Shown here: positions 9,515 through 18,675 of the stretch, in pieces
How the letters are laid out: each line of letters opens with the position of its first letter
Position numbering within the stretch: the stretch's first letter is position 1
Source of the DNA: Cherax quadricarinatus
Lineage: Eukaryota > Arthropoda > Malacostraca > Decapoda > Parastacidae
Direction of reading: 5' to 3'
Assembly: GCF_038502225.1 (NCBI RefSeq)
Contig: NW_027196462.1
Coordinates: forward strand, 1 to 64,000
Length of the DNA stretch: 64,000 nucleotides
Notes under the pieces: generated by a model
Seen by the model: the letters and a program-made list of their open reading frames with translations, nothing else
Database searches by the model: none
Told to the model about the DNA's origin: nothing
Position numbers and translations under genes: made by a program

Positions 9515-12266
9515 TCACTCTTCACTATCCCCTCTCCCCCTCATCACCCACCACATATATATATAATCTACCATGATATAATCTAAAGCTCTTATGACAC
9601 CCTCGTCTAACCCACCCATATCTAGACTTAAAGCACGCAAAACCGACACCCCACGGCCCCCCACCCTCTGTACCAACCTACTTAACCAGCACCTAACCTC
9701 CTCTAGCCCTTCACAAAAGTAAACTACATGGAACGCTGTCTCATCCCCTCCACAGATACCACACCCCCCACCCTGTACTACCTGTCTGTTTCGTAATATC
9801 TCACCAGACGGAAGGATCCCATGCAGAAAGCGAAACATCACCTCACGCGCCCGAGGATTTAACTTCATTTTACTAAATCTAAACCAAATGCTCTTCCATG
9901 CATACATGGGGAACAAACCCTCAACTGGGACAACGCACCTACCTACAAGTAACCTACACAAAACCCTTATACGAACCTTTCTCAGTTCCCTAACCAACAT
10001 CACAGCCCTCAAAACTGTTTCACATTCCCTCAACTCCATTCCTCGATACCACATACCCAGCCTGTCGTGTATCCTTCCCAAACGCCCCGCGTTCACACCC
10101 TCATGCAACACTTCCCATTTAATAAACACACATTTAGCCCTCCATCTCAAATCCATCAACCCCAACCCACCCTGACTTACAGGTAGCATTACAACTTCCC
10201 TCCGTAACCAATCACAACGTGAACCCCACAAAAATTTGTACACCCGTCTTAGAATCCCCGCAATCGCTGTCCCTGTAATTGGGAACACAGCTGCAATATG
10301 CCAAACCTTACTATACAATAAAATGTTCACGGCTATCACTTGCTGTATCAGAGTTAGGTGCTGGGGTCTCAGAACACCTAGACGCCCGACGTTCCTTTCC
10401 AATAACCTATCTGAGTTTTCCTCCCGTGCCGCAACCATGTCATCCTTATAAATAATACCACAAATCTTTAAAGACATTGCCCATTCTTTAACAACATTAC
10501 ATCTCCCCCCCACACCCCCCACCCAAGAACCCAACCCCATGCACCTTGACTTTGCACTATTTACCTACATACCCGTGGCACTTCCAAATAATTGCACAAC
10601 CTCGTCCAACACTCCCATTGACATCCCTTCACGAATGAGAACAGTGGTGTTGTCAACATATCCAATTAAACCCGGCCAGGCCCTCCCACCCCCACACTTC
10701 CCTCACATGGCGTACATAAGCTATGGTCAACCATTCTATAAAAGGAGTCCTGGAAACACGCAAACAATATTTGGGACATGGGGCATCCCTGTCTAAGCCC
10801 TCTACCCATTGCAATTTCCCTCCCCATACACCAATTAATCTGTATCCTCATTTTCGCCCCCTTGTACAACGTATTTACCCACTCGACTATTTCCTCCCCA
10901 AAACCCTGTCTCCTAAGTATAACCTGCAAAGCTCCCCTTTCCACTCTGTCATGTGCTCCCTGCCAGTCTAGAGCCAACAAAGCCGCCCCTCCACCCCCAC
11001 CCTTAGCTTCCACAAAACTTCTCAGTATCCCATGTCCTTCAATCATCGACCTTCCCGGCAACCCAAACTGAGATTTTGACACCACCCTCCCCACAACACA
11101 TTTCAACCTATTACCTAAAATTTTTGCAAACACCTTATAGTCTGCACACATCAGTGATATGGCTGGGTACTCCCGAAGGGTGGGCTGCCCCTTGACCTTC
11201 GGGACCAACACTACAACTGCTGTTACCTGCTTCTCCCCCAACTTACCCTTCTCCTTCATACGATTAAATAACCTAACTATAAATTCCTTTATCAACGTCC
11301 AATGTTGTAAATAAAATTCTACCGGGAGACCGTCAATACCGGGAGCTTTCCCCTTCCTCATTCCCCTTAACACATTCTCTATTTCCTCTGCCGTAATAGT
11401 CCCACCTAAAGCCTTTCTATCACTATTTCCTAAATTACACATCACATGCGTACACACCTTGTCCAACGCCACGTTGCCCCCCCCCCCCCACTGTTCCAGT
11501 ACTTCTCGTACCAAGCCTCCGCATACGCACACATCCCCTTCGTGGTTCGTATCTCCTACCCTGCTCTATAATTCCCAACCATCTCCGCTACCTCTAAACA
11601 TGGTATAGCTTTCACCGCCTGCCTTTGTTTTAGATGCTGCAAAACACACGCTGACGGCTTGTCGCCCCAAAGCACTTCCTCCACCCCTGCCTGCACCCTT
11701 ACAGCTTGAAACCTTTCATTTTGCAACACCCTCAACCTCCCCTTTATTTCATCTATTTCATCCATAGGAAAATTATTCCCACCCACCCCCCGCCCATAGC
11801 AACCTCTTAACCTATCCTCTAAATAGTTAGCCAGCCCATATTTTAAATTATTAATACGTTTTCCCTCTCTCACATAAAACTTTCTAATCCTTTCCTTTGC
11901 GACACTATCCCACCATGTCACAATGTCATCCACTCCCTGTTCTTCCACACTAAGCTCCCTCCATAGGACTGAAAACCCCTCCAACCCCTCCTCATCACCT
12001 AACACACTTATATTTAATTTCCAATAACTTCTACATATGTCCGCAAGCGTCCCCCACCAAACCTCCACCACCACTGCCCTATGATCTGATATTGTAGCCT
12101 CAACAGTACTGAAAGATTTCACATCCACTCCCTGAGAAAGGTACACTCTGTCTAGTCTCGCAGCATATCCACTCCTAACAAACGTATATTCAGTCTCCCA
12201 CACCGCCCCCCCAAAGGCATCACATAACCTAACATCCCTTAATAAATCCCTAAGAGCCACAGACAT
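9515..12266 (-). pseudogene. ORF2 remainder (EN end, RT, C-terminal Zn) of Tx1-like copy A
   Basis: Target-primed reverse transcriptase. The first piece (12266-11556) has the endonuclease end with SDHRAVVVEVWW. Piece 11532-10666 has RT fingers GKAPGIDGLPVEFY, LREYPAISLMCADY, palm motif A ALDWQGAHDRV and GRGLRQGCPMSQILF. Motif C, out of frame near 10650, reads GYVDNTT, so the second catalytic Asp is Asn. Piece 10540-9515 carries the thumb and the C-terminal CGICGGDETAFHVVYFC zinc motif. Several frameshifts and at least one deletion break it. Confidence 0.85.
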
Positions 12267-12278
12267 ATATCCAGCCTC

Positions 12279-12941
12279 TTATGGGTCCACATCAGCCACC
12301 CTGATTACACTATTCCAGTCCCCACCAACCGTGACCTCTGGCAGTGCACTTAAGAAAAACACAAGATCCTCACACACAAAATCATTCTTTACCTTTATGT
12401 TATTTTCAGCCGGCGCATACACACTCACAAAAGACACACGCTTACCCATCCACCACCCATCCACACGCAACACCCCCCCTCCCCCTCCTCCCTGGCTGCA
12501 CGTACGTCGTTGTCCTGGGTACATTACCATTACCTGCATCCTGAAATCTTGTAGATACACATAGGACGGTATTGGGTGCCTCAAAGTCATTTTGAGGTTG
12601 AAAGAACCCTCTGGAAAACCAGCATAGGCTCCTGCCGCCCACGTACCATGTTGAGCATAATGCACCGTCCCATACTTCTCAAAAACTTTCCTTATATCCG
12701 CCTCGTCCGCCTCAAAGGGAACGTTGCGTAACTTGATCCACGTATAATACCGTGAAACATCTATCATTCTTACAGTGACAGCTGGTGTGACGTTAAGACT
12801 CACGTCCTGAAACCTGGTGACTAACGATTCATAGACCGTTGCTGACAGCAGTTTGACGAAAATTCGTTGTCCTCCGTTCAATGCAACACCATACAAGTCA
12901 CTATCTTGTACGCCATATGTCTCCCGAATGATCTTTGGCAA
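12279..12941 (-). pseudogene. ORF1-endonuclease fusion created by internal deletion (copy A)
   Basis: A 220-residue frame. The first ~155 residues are the RRM-like ORF1 nucleic-acid-binding region, with YTWIKLRNVPFEADE and MTLRHPIPSYVYL. At PGQRRTC, the first Cys of the zinc knuckle, it switches to endonuclease sequence GVLRVDGWWMGKRVSFVSVY, in frame, and continues to GGDWNSVI. In copy B these points are about 1 kb apart. The frame ends at a stop after VADVDP. A fusion of this kind would lack the knuckle and the N-terminal catalytic residues of the endonuclease. Confidence 0.8.
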
Positions 12942-12975
12942 TAAGACTTGCGCAGAACTAGGCGTTATCGTGAGG

Positions 12976-13089
12976 AAAATACTCTGCTGTGATTACGTAG
13001 TTTGTTTTGATTTTTTTGAAACTCTTGTTTATGTGTTATTATGTAACTGTTCTGACATGTTTTAAATAAAATATAAAAAAAAAAAATAC
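12976..13089 (+). mobile_element. 3' end fragment of a Tx1-like LINE with poly-A
   Basis: The plus strand reads gttttaaataaaatataaaa then A's at about 13058-13086, the same terminal motif as copy B. It sits head to head with the 5' end of copy A, in the opposite orientation. No protein is encoded. Confidence 0.6.
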
Positions 13090-13640
13090 ATGACAGCACT
13101 CTTTATCCATATGTTACTATATATGATAATTTGCGTAACTCTAAACTTACTGTATTTAAATAAACTTAATTTCGTATTTGTAATATTAGTTTAGTCTATG
13201 TTCAAGACTGACAGAAAATTGACCAAGATGCCAGATATAATTAAACAATATAAATCATCTGATATTCTTAATCATTTTAACATTTGTTTTCTTTTAAAGT
13301 CAAAAATGTTGATATTAATTCAAGCAAATTTTAAAATATTCACATCAATTATTAAGGATTTTTAGGTAATTTATATAACATCTTTAATACTATTAATAAA
13401 TCCCGATAAAATTAAATTTCTAACCAGTAAGTTGTTTTTTTCTATATATTGTTTACAATAATGTTTATCCATTTTTTTGAAGGAATAGCTTCCTATAAAT
13501 CTTAACATTGTTTATGTTCAATCACCAGGTAGCACATGATGCTGGAGTATTTTGTTATATATATATTCTATTTAAACAGTACATGAAATAATAAATAACA
13601 CAAAATTATACGGTAACTGATACTTATATATAATACATAG
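13090..13640. other. AT-rich DNA without recognisable features
   Basis: No open frame of note and no repeat recognised. Confidence 0.6.
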
Positions 13641-13771
13641 TTTTTTTTTTTTATATTTTTATTTAAAACATAGAACAAATACAATAATGTATAAGAGTAT
13701 AAATTAAAAACCAAACTAGATATTACCAAACCTCTAGTACACCATCCCGGTACATTATAGAACACCATAGA
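13641..13771 (-). mobile_element. 3' tail of another Tx1-like element (minus)
   Basis: The plus strand ttttttttttttatatttttatttaaaac at 13640-13668 is the complement of the Tx1-like 3' terminal motif. Only 3' UTR could be present before the satellite begins. Confidence 0.5.
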
Positions 13772-14421
13772 TCATGACCATATTACAACCATATACATAA
13801 CCCACAACCATATACATAACCCACAACCATATACATAACCCACAACCATATACATAACCCACAACCATATACATAACCCACAACCATATACATAACCTAC
13901 AACCATATACATATACCCTACAACCATATACATAACCCACAACCATATACATAACCCACAACCACCATATACATAACCATAACCCACAACCATATACATA
14001 ACCCATAACCTACAACCATATACATAACCCACAACCATATACATAACCCACAACCATATACATAACCCACAACCATATACATAACCCACAACCATATACA
14101 TAACCCACAACCATATACATAACTCACAACCATATACATAACCTACAACCATATACATAACCTACAACCATATACATAACCAACAACCATATACATTACC
14201 AACAACCATATACATAACCCACAACCATATACATATACATAACCTACAACCATATACATAACCCACAACCATATACATAACCCACAACCATATACATAAC
14301 CCACAACCATATACATAACCCACAACCATATACATAACCCACAACCATATACATAACTTACAACCATATACATAACCCACAACCATATACATAACCCACA
14401 ACCATATACATAACCCACAAC
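13772..14421. repeat. 19-bp satellite array
   Basis: About 34 units of ccatatacataacccacaa with small length variants (added catata, taacc). All apparent proteins here are translations of the repeat. Confidence 0.95.
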
Positions 14422-15500
14422 ACATCCTACAATCCCTCATTTTACAATAATTATTGCCAGTAGTAGAGTAGAGCAGTGTCGCGTGCCTCGTTGTGCTCCG
14501 GGTTTTCTGGTGTTTTTACGGTCGCTCTTACGTGCTAGAACTTTAATTTGTGTCATCAATCCTATAGGATACATCCCTCTAGCGCCTGGAACCAATCTTG
14601 GGCGGAAAACATTATATACTGAGTCAAAAAAGGAGAATTAGTGTGCACTACCTAGCAGAGTTTACTTCCAGAGGGGAATCATAGGCCTGGGTGCCGTGTG
14701 AAAAAATAATAATTGAACTTTTCTTGTCAGAGGAAAGAAAGTCTCCCTGATAACATTGTGTATACATAGTGTTATAGTGTATACTACAGTGTCTCCCTAG
14801 CATATAGATGATAAAGGCTAAAGTGTCATTTGAAAACAGGTGAATTTGTAAATGAAGTGATAAGCCTATAGAGGCAGGTGCCAGAAGTCGCCAGAAACTT
14901 ACCACAGAGGTCAGCTGTTTTTAATAATCTTCCTGGCCTGCTAGTGTACTCGCATATAATCTAGTGATACCAGTGAATAGGCCTGGTCACAGACCGCGCC
15001 GCGGGGGCGTTGACCCCCGAAACTCTCTCCAGGTAAACTCCAGGTAATACAGTGTTGTAGTAGCAACTAACCAGTATTATAATGGTACTTAGTGGAGTGG
15101 AGTGACTTTCATTAGTTTCTTTTTTCTTGAAATACCAGACGTTCTTGTGAATTTCATATAACCAGTAGTTACCAGCGGTCGCAATATACACAACGAGAAG
15201 CAATTATTACTACAGAAAAAGCGTCCTTCCTCCAAATTTTCCACCAGTCAACTATAGTGATAATATAGCATTTATTGTGGTGGAGACGAAAAAAAAACTA
15301 GAAAAAGCTAGATACAGCGATTGACAAACAAGGGTTGAGGCTCGACCGTTCGTCATTGTAGGAGCTGCCAGAAATCACCGGCTCTTCAACACGCAAGTTA
15401 TACTTTTGTATCAATCAAATCACATATTACTCGGGTAGATAATTTCAAGTAGATCCTTCATGTGTTAGCCCAAATCACCGACCAGTATGTTTTAAATAAG
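14422..15500. other. Non-coding DNA upstream of CR1-like copy C
   Basis: No gene is visible. It could be part of the 5' UTR of copy C or of an older element. It holds one short C-family 3' tail (see 14978-15053). Confidence 0.4.
14978..15053 (+). mobile_element. Minimal 3'-tail insertion of the C-family LINE
   Basis: About 75 bp, from aggcctggtcacagaccg to ccaggtaaactccaggtaa, matching the last bases of copy C (20860-20930). Flanking ataccagtg and atacagtg could be an imperfect target duplication. This is an extremely 5'-truncated insertion. Confidence 0.75.
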
Positions 15501-16179
15501 TGACCCACTGATCAGATCAGATCGAGTGGTCCGAACCCTCGACTGGTCCGAACCCTTGATGGTCCGAACCCTTGACTGGTTTCAAACGGATTAGTTGGAC
15601 AATAAAGCAGACTGTAAACGGATAGGGTTGTAGGCGCCCTTATCAAACACAAACAATAAATATAAATCAGGAACGTACACGGTAAGCTGTCCAATTAGTT
15701 AGAAATAGAAATACAAATAGCAAGAGCTTCATTTAAGGAGGTTATTAATAGAGTATTCAAGAGGTTGCTAGTAGAATTACAGTAAATCAACCACTCAAAT
15801 CATTATGAAGCTCTGTATAGTCTGCAGTCAATCAAACAAACGGGCTTCCACATGGATAAATTGTCATTTTTGTGGAAATTGGTGTCACGCCCATTGTGCA
15901 GATATCCAAGAACTAGCTACAAGCAGTATTAAAACAGGGAAGTGTTTTTGGGTATGCCCAAATGAGGAAAATCTGTGGACTAAAATCACAAGGGTATTAA
16001 AAGAGGAAAACATCAAAGCTGCTTTCATAGACAACCTGGAAGCTTTCTACAACAGATGGGAACATAAAAAGTCTGGGCTGAATGGTACTGCCCTTGATAC
16101 TGGCCATGTAGTCAGAAACTGTAAGGCTGGAGGTGATGTCATGGTAGTCAGTAAATGTGGGGCTGATAGTGCTGTCCTG

Positions 16180-16294
16180 GGAGACAGTAATAGTGAAGCG
16201 GGAGGTGCTGTCCTGGGGGACAGTAATGGTGAAGCTGGAGGTGCTGTCCTGGGAGACAGTAATGGTGAAGCTGGAGGTGCTGTCCTGGGAGACA
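16180..16294 (+). repeat. 36-bp minisatellite within ORF1
   Basis: In-frame units containing ggtgctgtcctgggagacag, about three before the hammerhead element and two after it (16795-16850). The opposite-strand copy at 44278-44480 has about six units, so repeat number varies between copies. Confidence 0.85.
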
Positions 16295-16350
16295 TTATTC
16301 CGAAACGTTTCGCCTACACAGTAGGCTTCTTCAGTCGAATACAGAAAATA
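16290..16350 (-). ncRNA. Candidate type I hammerhead ribozyme (copy 1)
   Basis: The minus strand has CTGAAGA (16334-16328), one extra A, stem II GCCTAC/GTAGGC with a TGT loop, then GAAA (16311-16308) and ACGT forming a minimal palindromic stem III with a GUU cleavage triplet. The flanks ttcga and tcgga can form stem I (five pairs, one G-U). The predicted cut is after 16304. The unpaired A between the core box and stem II departs from the consensus. Palindromic stem III suggests activity as a dimer, as known for Penelope-type hammerheads. Confidence 0.6.
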
Positions 16351-16521
16351 GGCAGGAACAGTAGAGATGTGAAGACGATGTAATCAGTCCATCACCCTTG
16401 TAGTCGTAGAATTTGAGGTTGTCAGTCCCTCGGCCTGGAGAAGTTCAGTTCCATAGTCAGGAACTATCTGAAGATCAAGCGACAGTGCGGAGACTTAAAT
16501 ACTGTCGGAAGGAGAGGTGCA

Positions 16522-16556
<35 letters not shown>

Positions 16557-16794
16557 AGAATGTAACCACTGAAAGGTCATGTCCCTCTCAGATCCAACAC
16601 TTCTCACTTGAAAAGCTTGTCCAAGGTGTTTTCTGTACCAAGATGCCATGTGTTGCAGTGTCTGACAAGATGAACATCAAAATGGTATACAATACCGACA
16701 GGTTGTTAGGTAAGACACATATGCAACAGTTAGACAACTTTATTCCGAAACGTTTCGCCTACACAGTAGGCTTCTTCAGTCGAATACAGAAAAT
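16295..16794 (-). mobile_element. Retrozyme/Penelope-like non-autonomous element with terminal hammerhead repeats
   Basis: About 500 bp inserted in the ORF1 repeat between gaca and gtaa, with no clear target duplication. Both ends carry the same ~54-bp sequence, reading attttctgtattcgactg to ggaataa on the minus strand, with a hammerhead core. The repeats are offset by exactly 445 bp. The interior has a TAG/CTA trinucleotide run (16524-16556) and no protein. Downstream of each core, the motif aataaag then gcatatgtgtct then cctgtcggt parallels the independent insert at 59682-59859. One monomer plus one repeat is what integration of a copy of a circular or tandem RNA would give. Confidence 0.65.
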
Positions 16795-16795
16795 G
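16735..16795 (-). ncRNA. Candidate type I hammerhead ribozyme (copy 2)
   Basis: Same sequence as the first copy: CTGAAGA at 16779-16773 and GAAA at 16756-16753. With the copy 445 bp away, cleavage at both sites would release a 445-nt RNA. Confidence 0.6.
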
Positions 16796-17611
16796 TAATG
16801 GTGAAGCTGGAGGTGCTGTCCTGGGAGACAGTAATGGTGAAGTTGGAGATTTCGTCCAGGTAGTCGGGAATTATACGCAGGAAGGAATACATATAAATGA
16901 CCTCATAGGGGACAGGAGCCGTAGTGGGGAAACAAGTGTAGTCAAAGATAAGATAAAACCAATATTGCAAACTAGAAATACCACAGGAAATAGCAAACAA
17001 GAGGACTCCACTAGCTATAGTGAGGATATATTACCAAAAACAACTGGTGGGAGCTCCATTGTTGGTGCTAGGGAGGATAGGAATAAGACAGGGAAACATG
17101 CACCAACAAGGAATACAGTCACAGAAACCCAAGGCAAACGGAAACCAAGCCTGTGCACATACTATGCACTTGGTATCTGCAGACATGGGAAATCTGGAAA
17201 AACAGAGGGGACGTGCAACTATGACCACCCTAGAAAATGCCATGCCCATATGACAACAGGAAAATGCAAACTCCCTTCCTGTAACCTTTTTCACCCTGAA
17301 ATGTGTACCTCTTCAGTACAGGAAAGACTGTGCTATAACTTAAATTGCCAGGCACACCATCTAAAGGGTACAAAAAGATACAAAACATCCAGGCCTTGGG
17401 AAAACCTGGGTAGCCACAGCCACTCAAGAGGGAGAGGTTTTTTAGTGCCAGGAAGGAAAAAAAAACTGGCAGGAAATGGCAGAAATCGTACACCAAATCC
17501 AGTCATTCCTGGAGTGGAACCACAGTCGATGGCCTTCACTCCAAACCAACAGATACAGATACTAATGCCGGAAAAAAATCCTCCCCCAGTACCAACAATA
17601 CCACCAGTCCG

Positions 17612-18365
17612 ATGACATTCTTCTTTGCAAATATACAGGGTCTAAAGCCAGCAACAAACAACAAAATACCTTTCATCCGTGGACTGCTTGCAGAGGCAAA
17701 GGCAATGTTCGCGGCTTTCACTGAGACCCACATAAAGGATCACTTGGACAACGAAATATGGATCCCAGGTTACAACCTATACAGATGTGACAGAGTGAAC
17801 AGGAAAAAGGGCGGGGTTGGCCTTTACATTGCAGAGTAATTTGTTTGCACAGAACTGCTAAATACCTCAAAAGATGTAGTGGAAGTTTTAGCAGTAAAGG
17901 TCGAGAACAAAAACCTAGTCATTGAGGTAGTCTACAAGCCTCCGGATGCAACATCCCAGCAATTCCAGAAACAGCTGTTAAAAATTGACCACTGTCTGGA
18001 AAATCTTCCAGCTCCTGCACCCAACATCTTGCTCCTGGGGGATTTCAACTTAAGGCACCTAAAATGGAGGAATATAGCAAATAATATTGTTGCAGTAATA
18101 ACACCAGGAGGCAGCTCTGATGAAAACTCTCACTCAATTTAAACCAGCAAATAATAGAGCCTACTAGACTGGAGAATACACTAGACCTCATCTTCACTAA
18201 CAATGTTGATCTGATAAGAAATGTCACCATATCAAAAACAATATACTCAGATCACAACATAATTGAGGTTCAGATATGTATGCATGGAGCCCCAGACCGA
18301 CATAATGAGACTAGTCACGAGGGAGCATTCACCAAATTCAACTTCAATAACAAAAACATAAAGTG
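17612..18365 (+). pseudogene. ORF2 endonuclease domain of CR1-like copy C
   Basis: APE-type endonuclease that nicks the insertion site. The ATG at 17612 overlaps the ORF1 stop by 4 nt. Landmarks are FANIQGLKP, TETHIKD (catalytic Glu), RKKGGVGLYI, VVYKPPD and LLLGDFNLRH (catalytic Asp), with YSDHNIIEV in another frame near 18250. A TAA at 17837-17839 follows GLYIAE, and a frameshift lies near 18110-18140. The domain is split from RT by the SINE at 18366. Confidence 0.85.
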
Positions 18366-18675
18366 GGACAAGATAAGATAAGATAAGATAAGATTTCGTT
18401 CGGATTTTTAACCCTGGAGGGTTAGCCACCCAGGATAACCCAAGAAAGTCAGTGCGTCATCGAGGACTGTCTAACTTATTTCCATTGGGGTCCTTAATCT
18501 TGTCCCCCAGGATGCGACCCACACCAGTCGACTAACACCCAGGTACCTATTTGCTGCTAGGTGAACAGGACAACAGGTGTAAGGAAACGTGTCGAAATAT
18601 TTCCACCCGCCGGGAATCAAACCCGGGCCCTCCGTGTGTGAAGCGGGAGCTTTAGCCACCAGGCCACCGGGACCA
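18366..18675 (-). mobile_element. tRNA-derived SINE inserted in copy C
   Basis: The minus strand starts with a tRNA-like head: A-box-like tggcctggtgg, then ggagggcccgggtt leading into a B-box (gtttgattcc here, ggttcgattcc in the copy at 61545). The tail is (ATCTT)n, seen as aagat repeats at 18370-18390. The body contains ccccaatggaaataag, shared with the 3' UTR of LINE F. The flanks gggacaag and gggaccaag may be an imperfect target duplication. Confidence 0.85.

Larger units (their letters stand above)
15805..17615 (+). pseudogene. ORF1 of CR1-like copy C: PHD finger plus three CCCH zinc fingers
   Basis: ORF1 of CR1-type LINEs is a nucleic-acid-binding partner of ORF2. The N-terminus (residues 4-52) is a Cys/His-rich PHD-like finger starting CIVCSQ with CHFCGNWCHAHC. 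A low-complexity region of 12-residue repeats (GGAVLGDSNGEA) follows, encoded by 36-bp units. A ~500-bp hammerhead element at 16295-16794 interrupts this repeat. Beyond it, in the frame 16965-17615, are three CCCH fingers: CTYYALGIC..CNYDH, CHAHMTTGKCKLPSCNLFH and CTSSVQERLCYNLNCQAHH. The last two have spacing C-x8-C-x4-C-x3-H. The stop overlaps the ORF2 start as ATGA. Only the insertion appears to break this copy. Confidence 0.8.

Noticed and set aside
13755..14440. Several overlapping frames rich in YMVVGYVYGC
   Set aside because: They are the 19-bp satellite read in every frame. No protein evidence.
15805..16283. A host PHD-finger gene
   Set aside because: It lies in ORF1 position ahead of a LINE ORF2, has other copies, and carries the family's repeat.
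16965..17615. A host CCCH zinc-finger gene
   Set aside because: Same reason: contiguous with ORF2 through ATGA and repeated at 32.5 kb.
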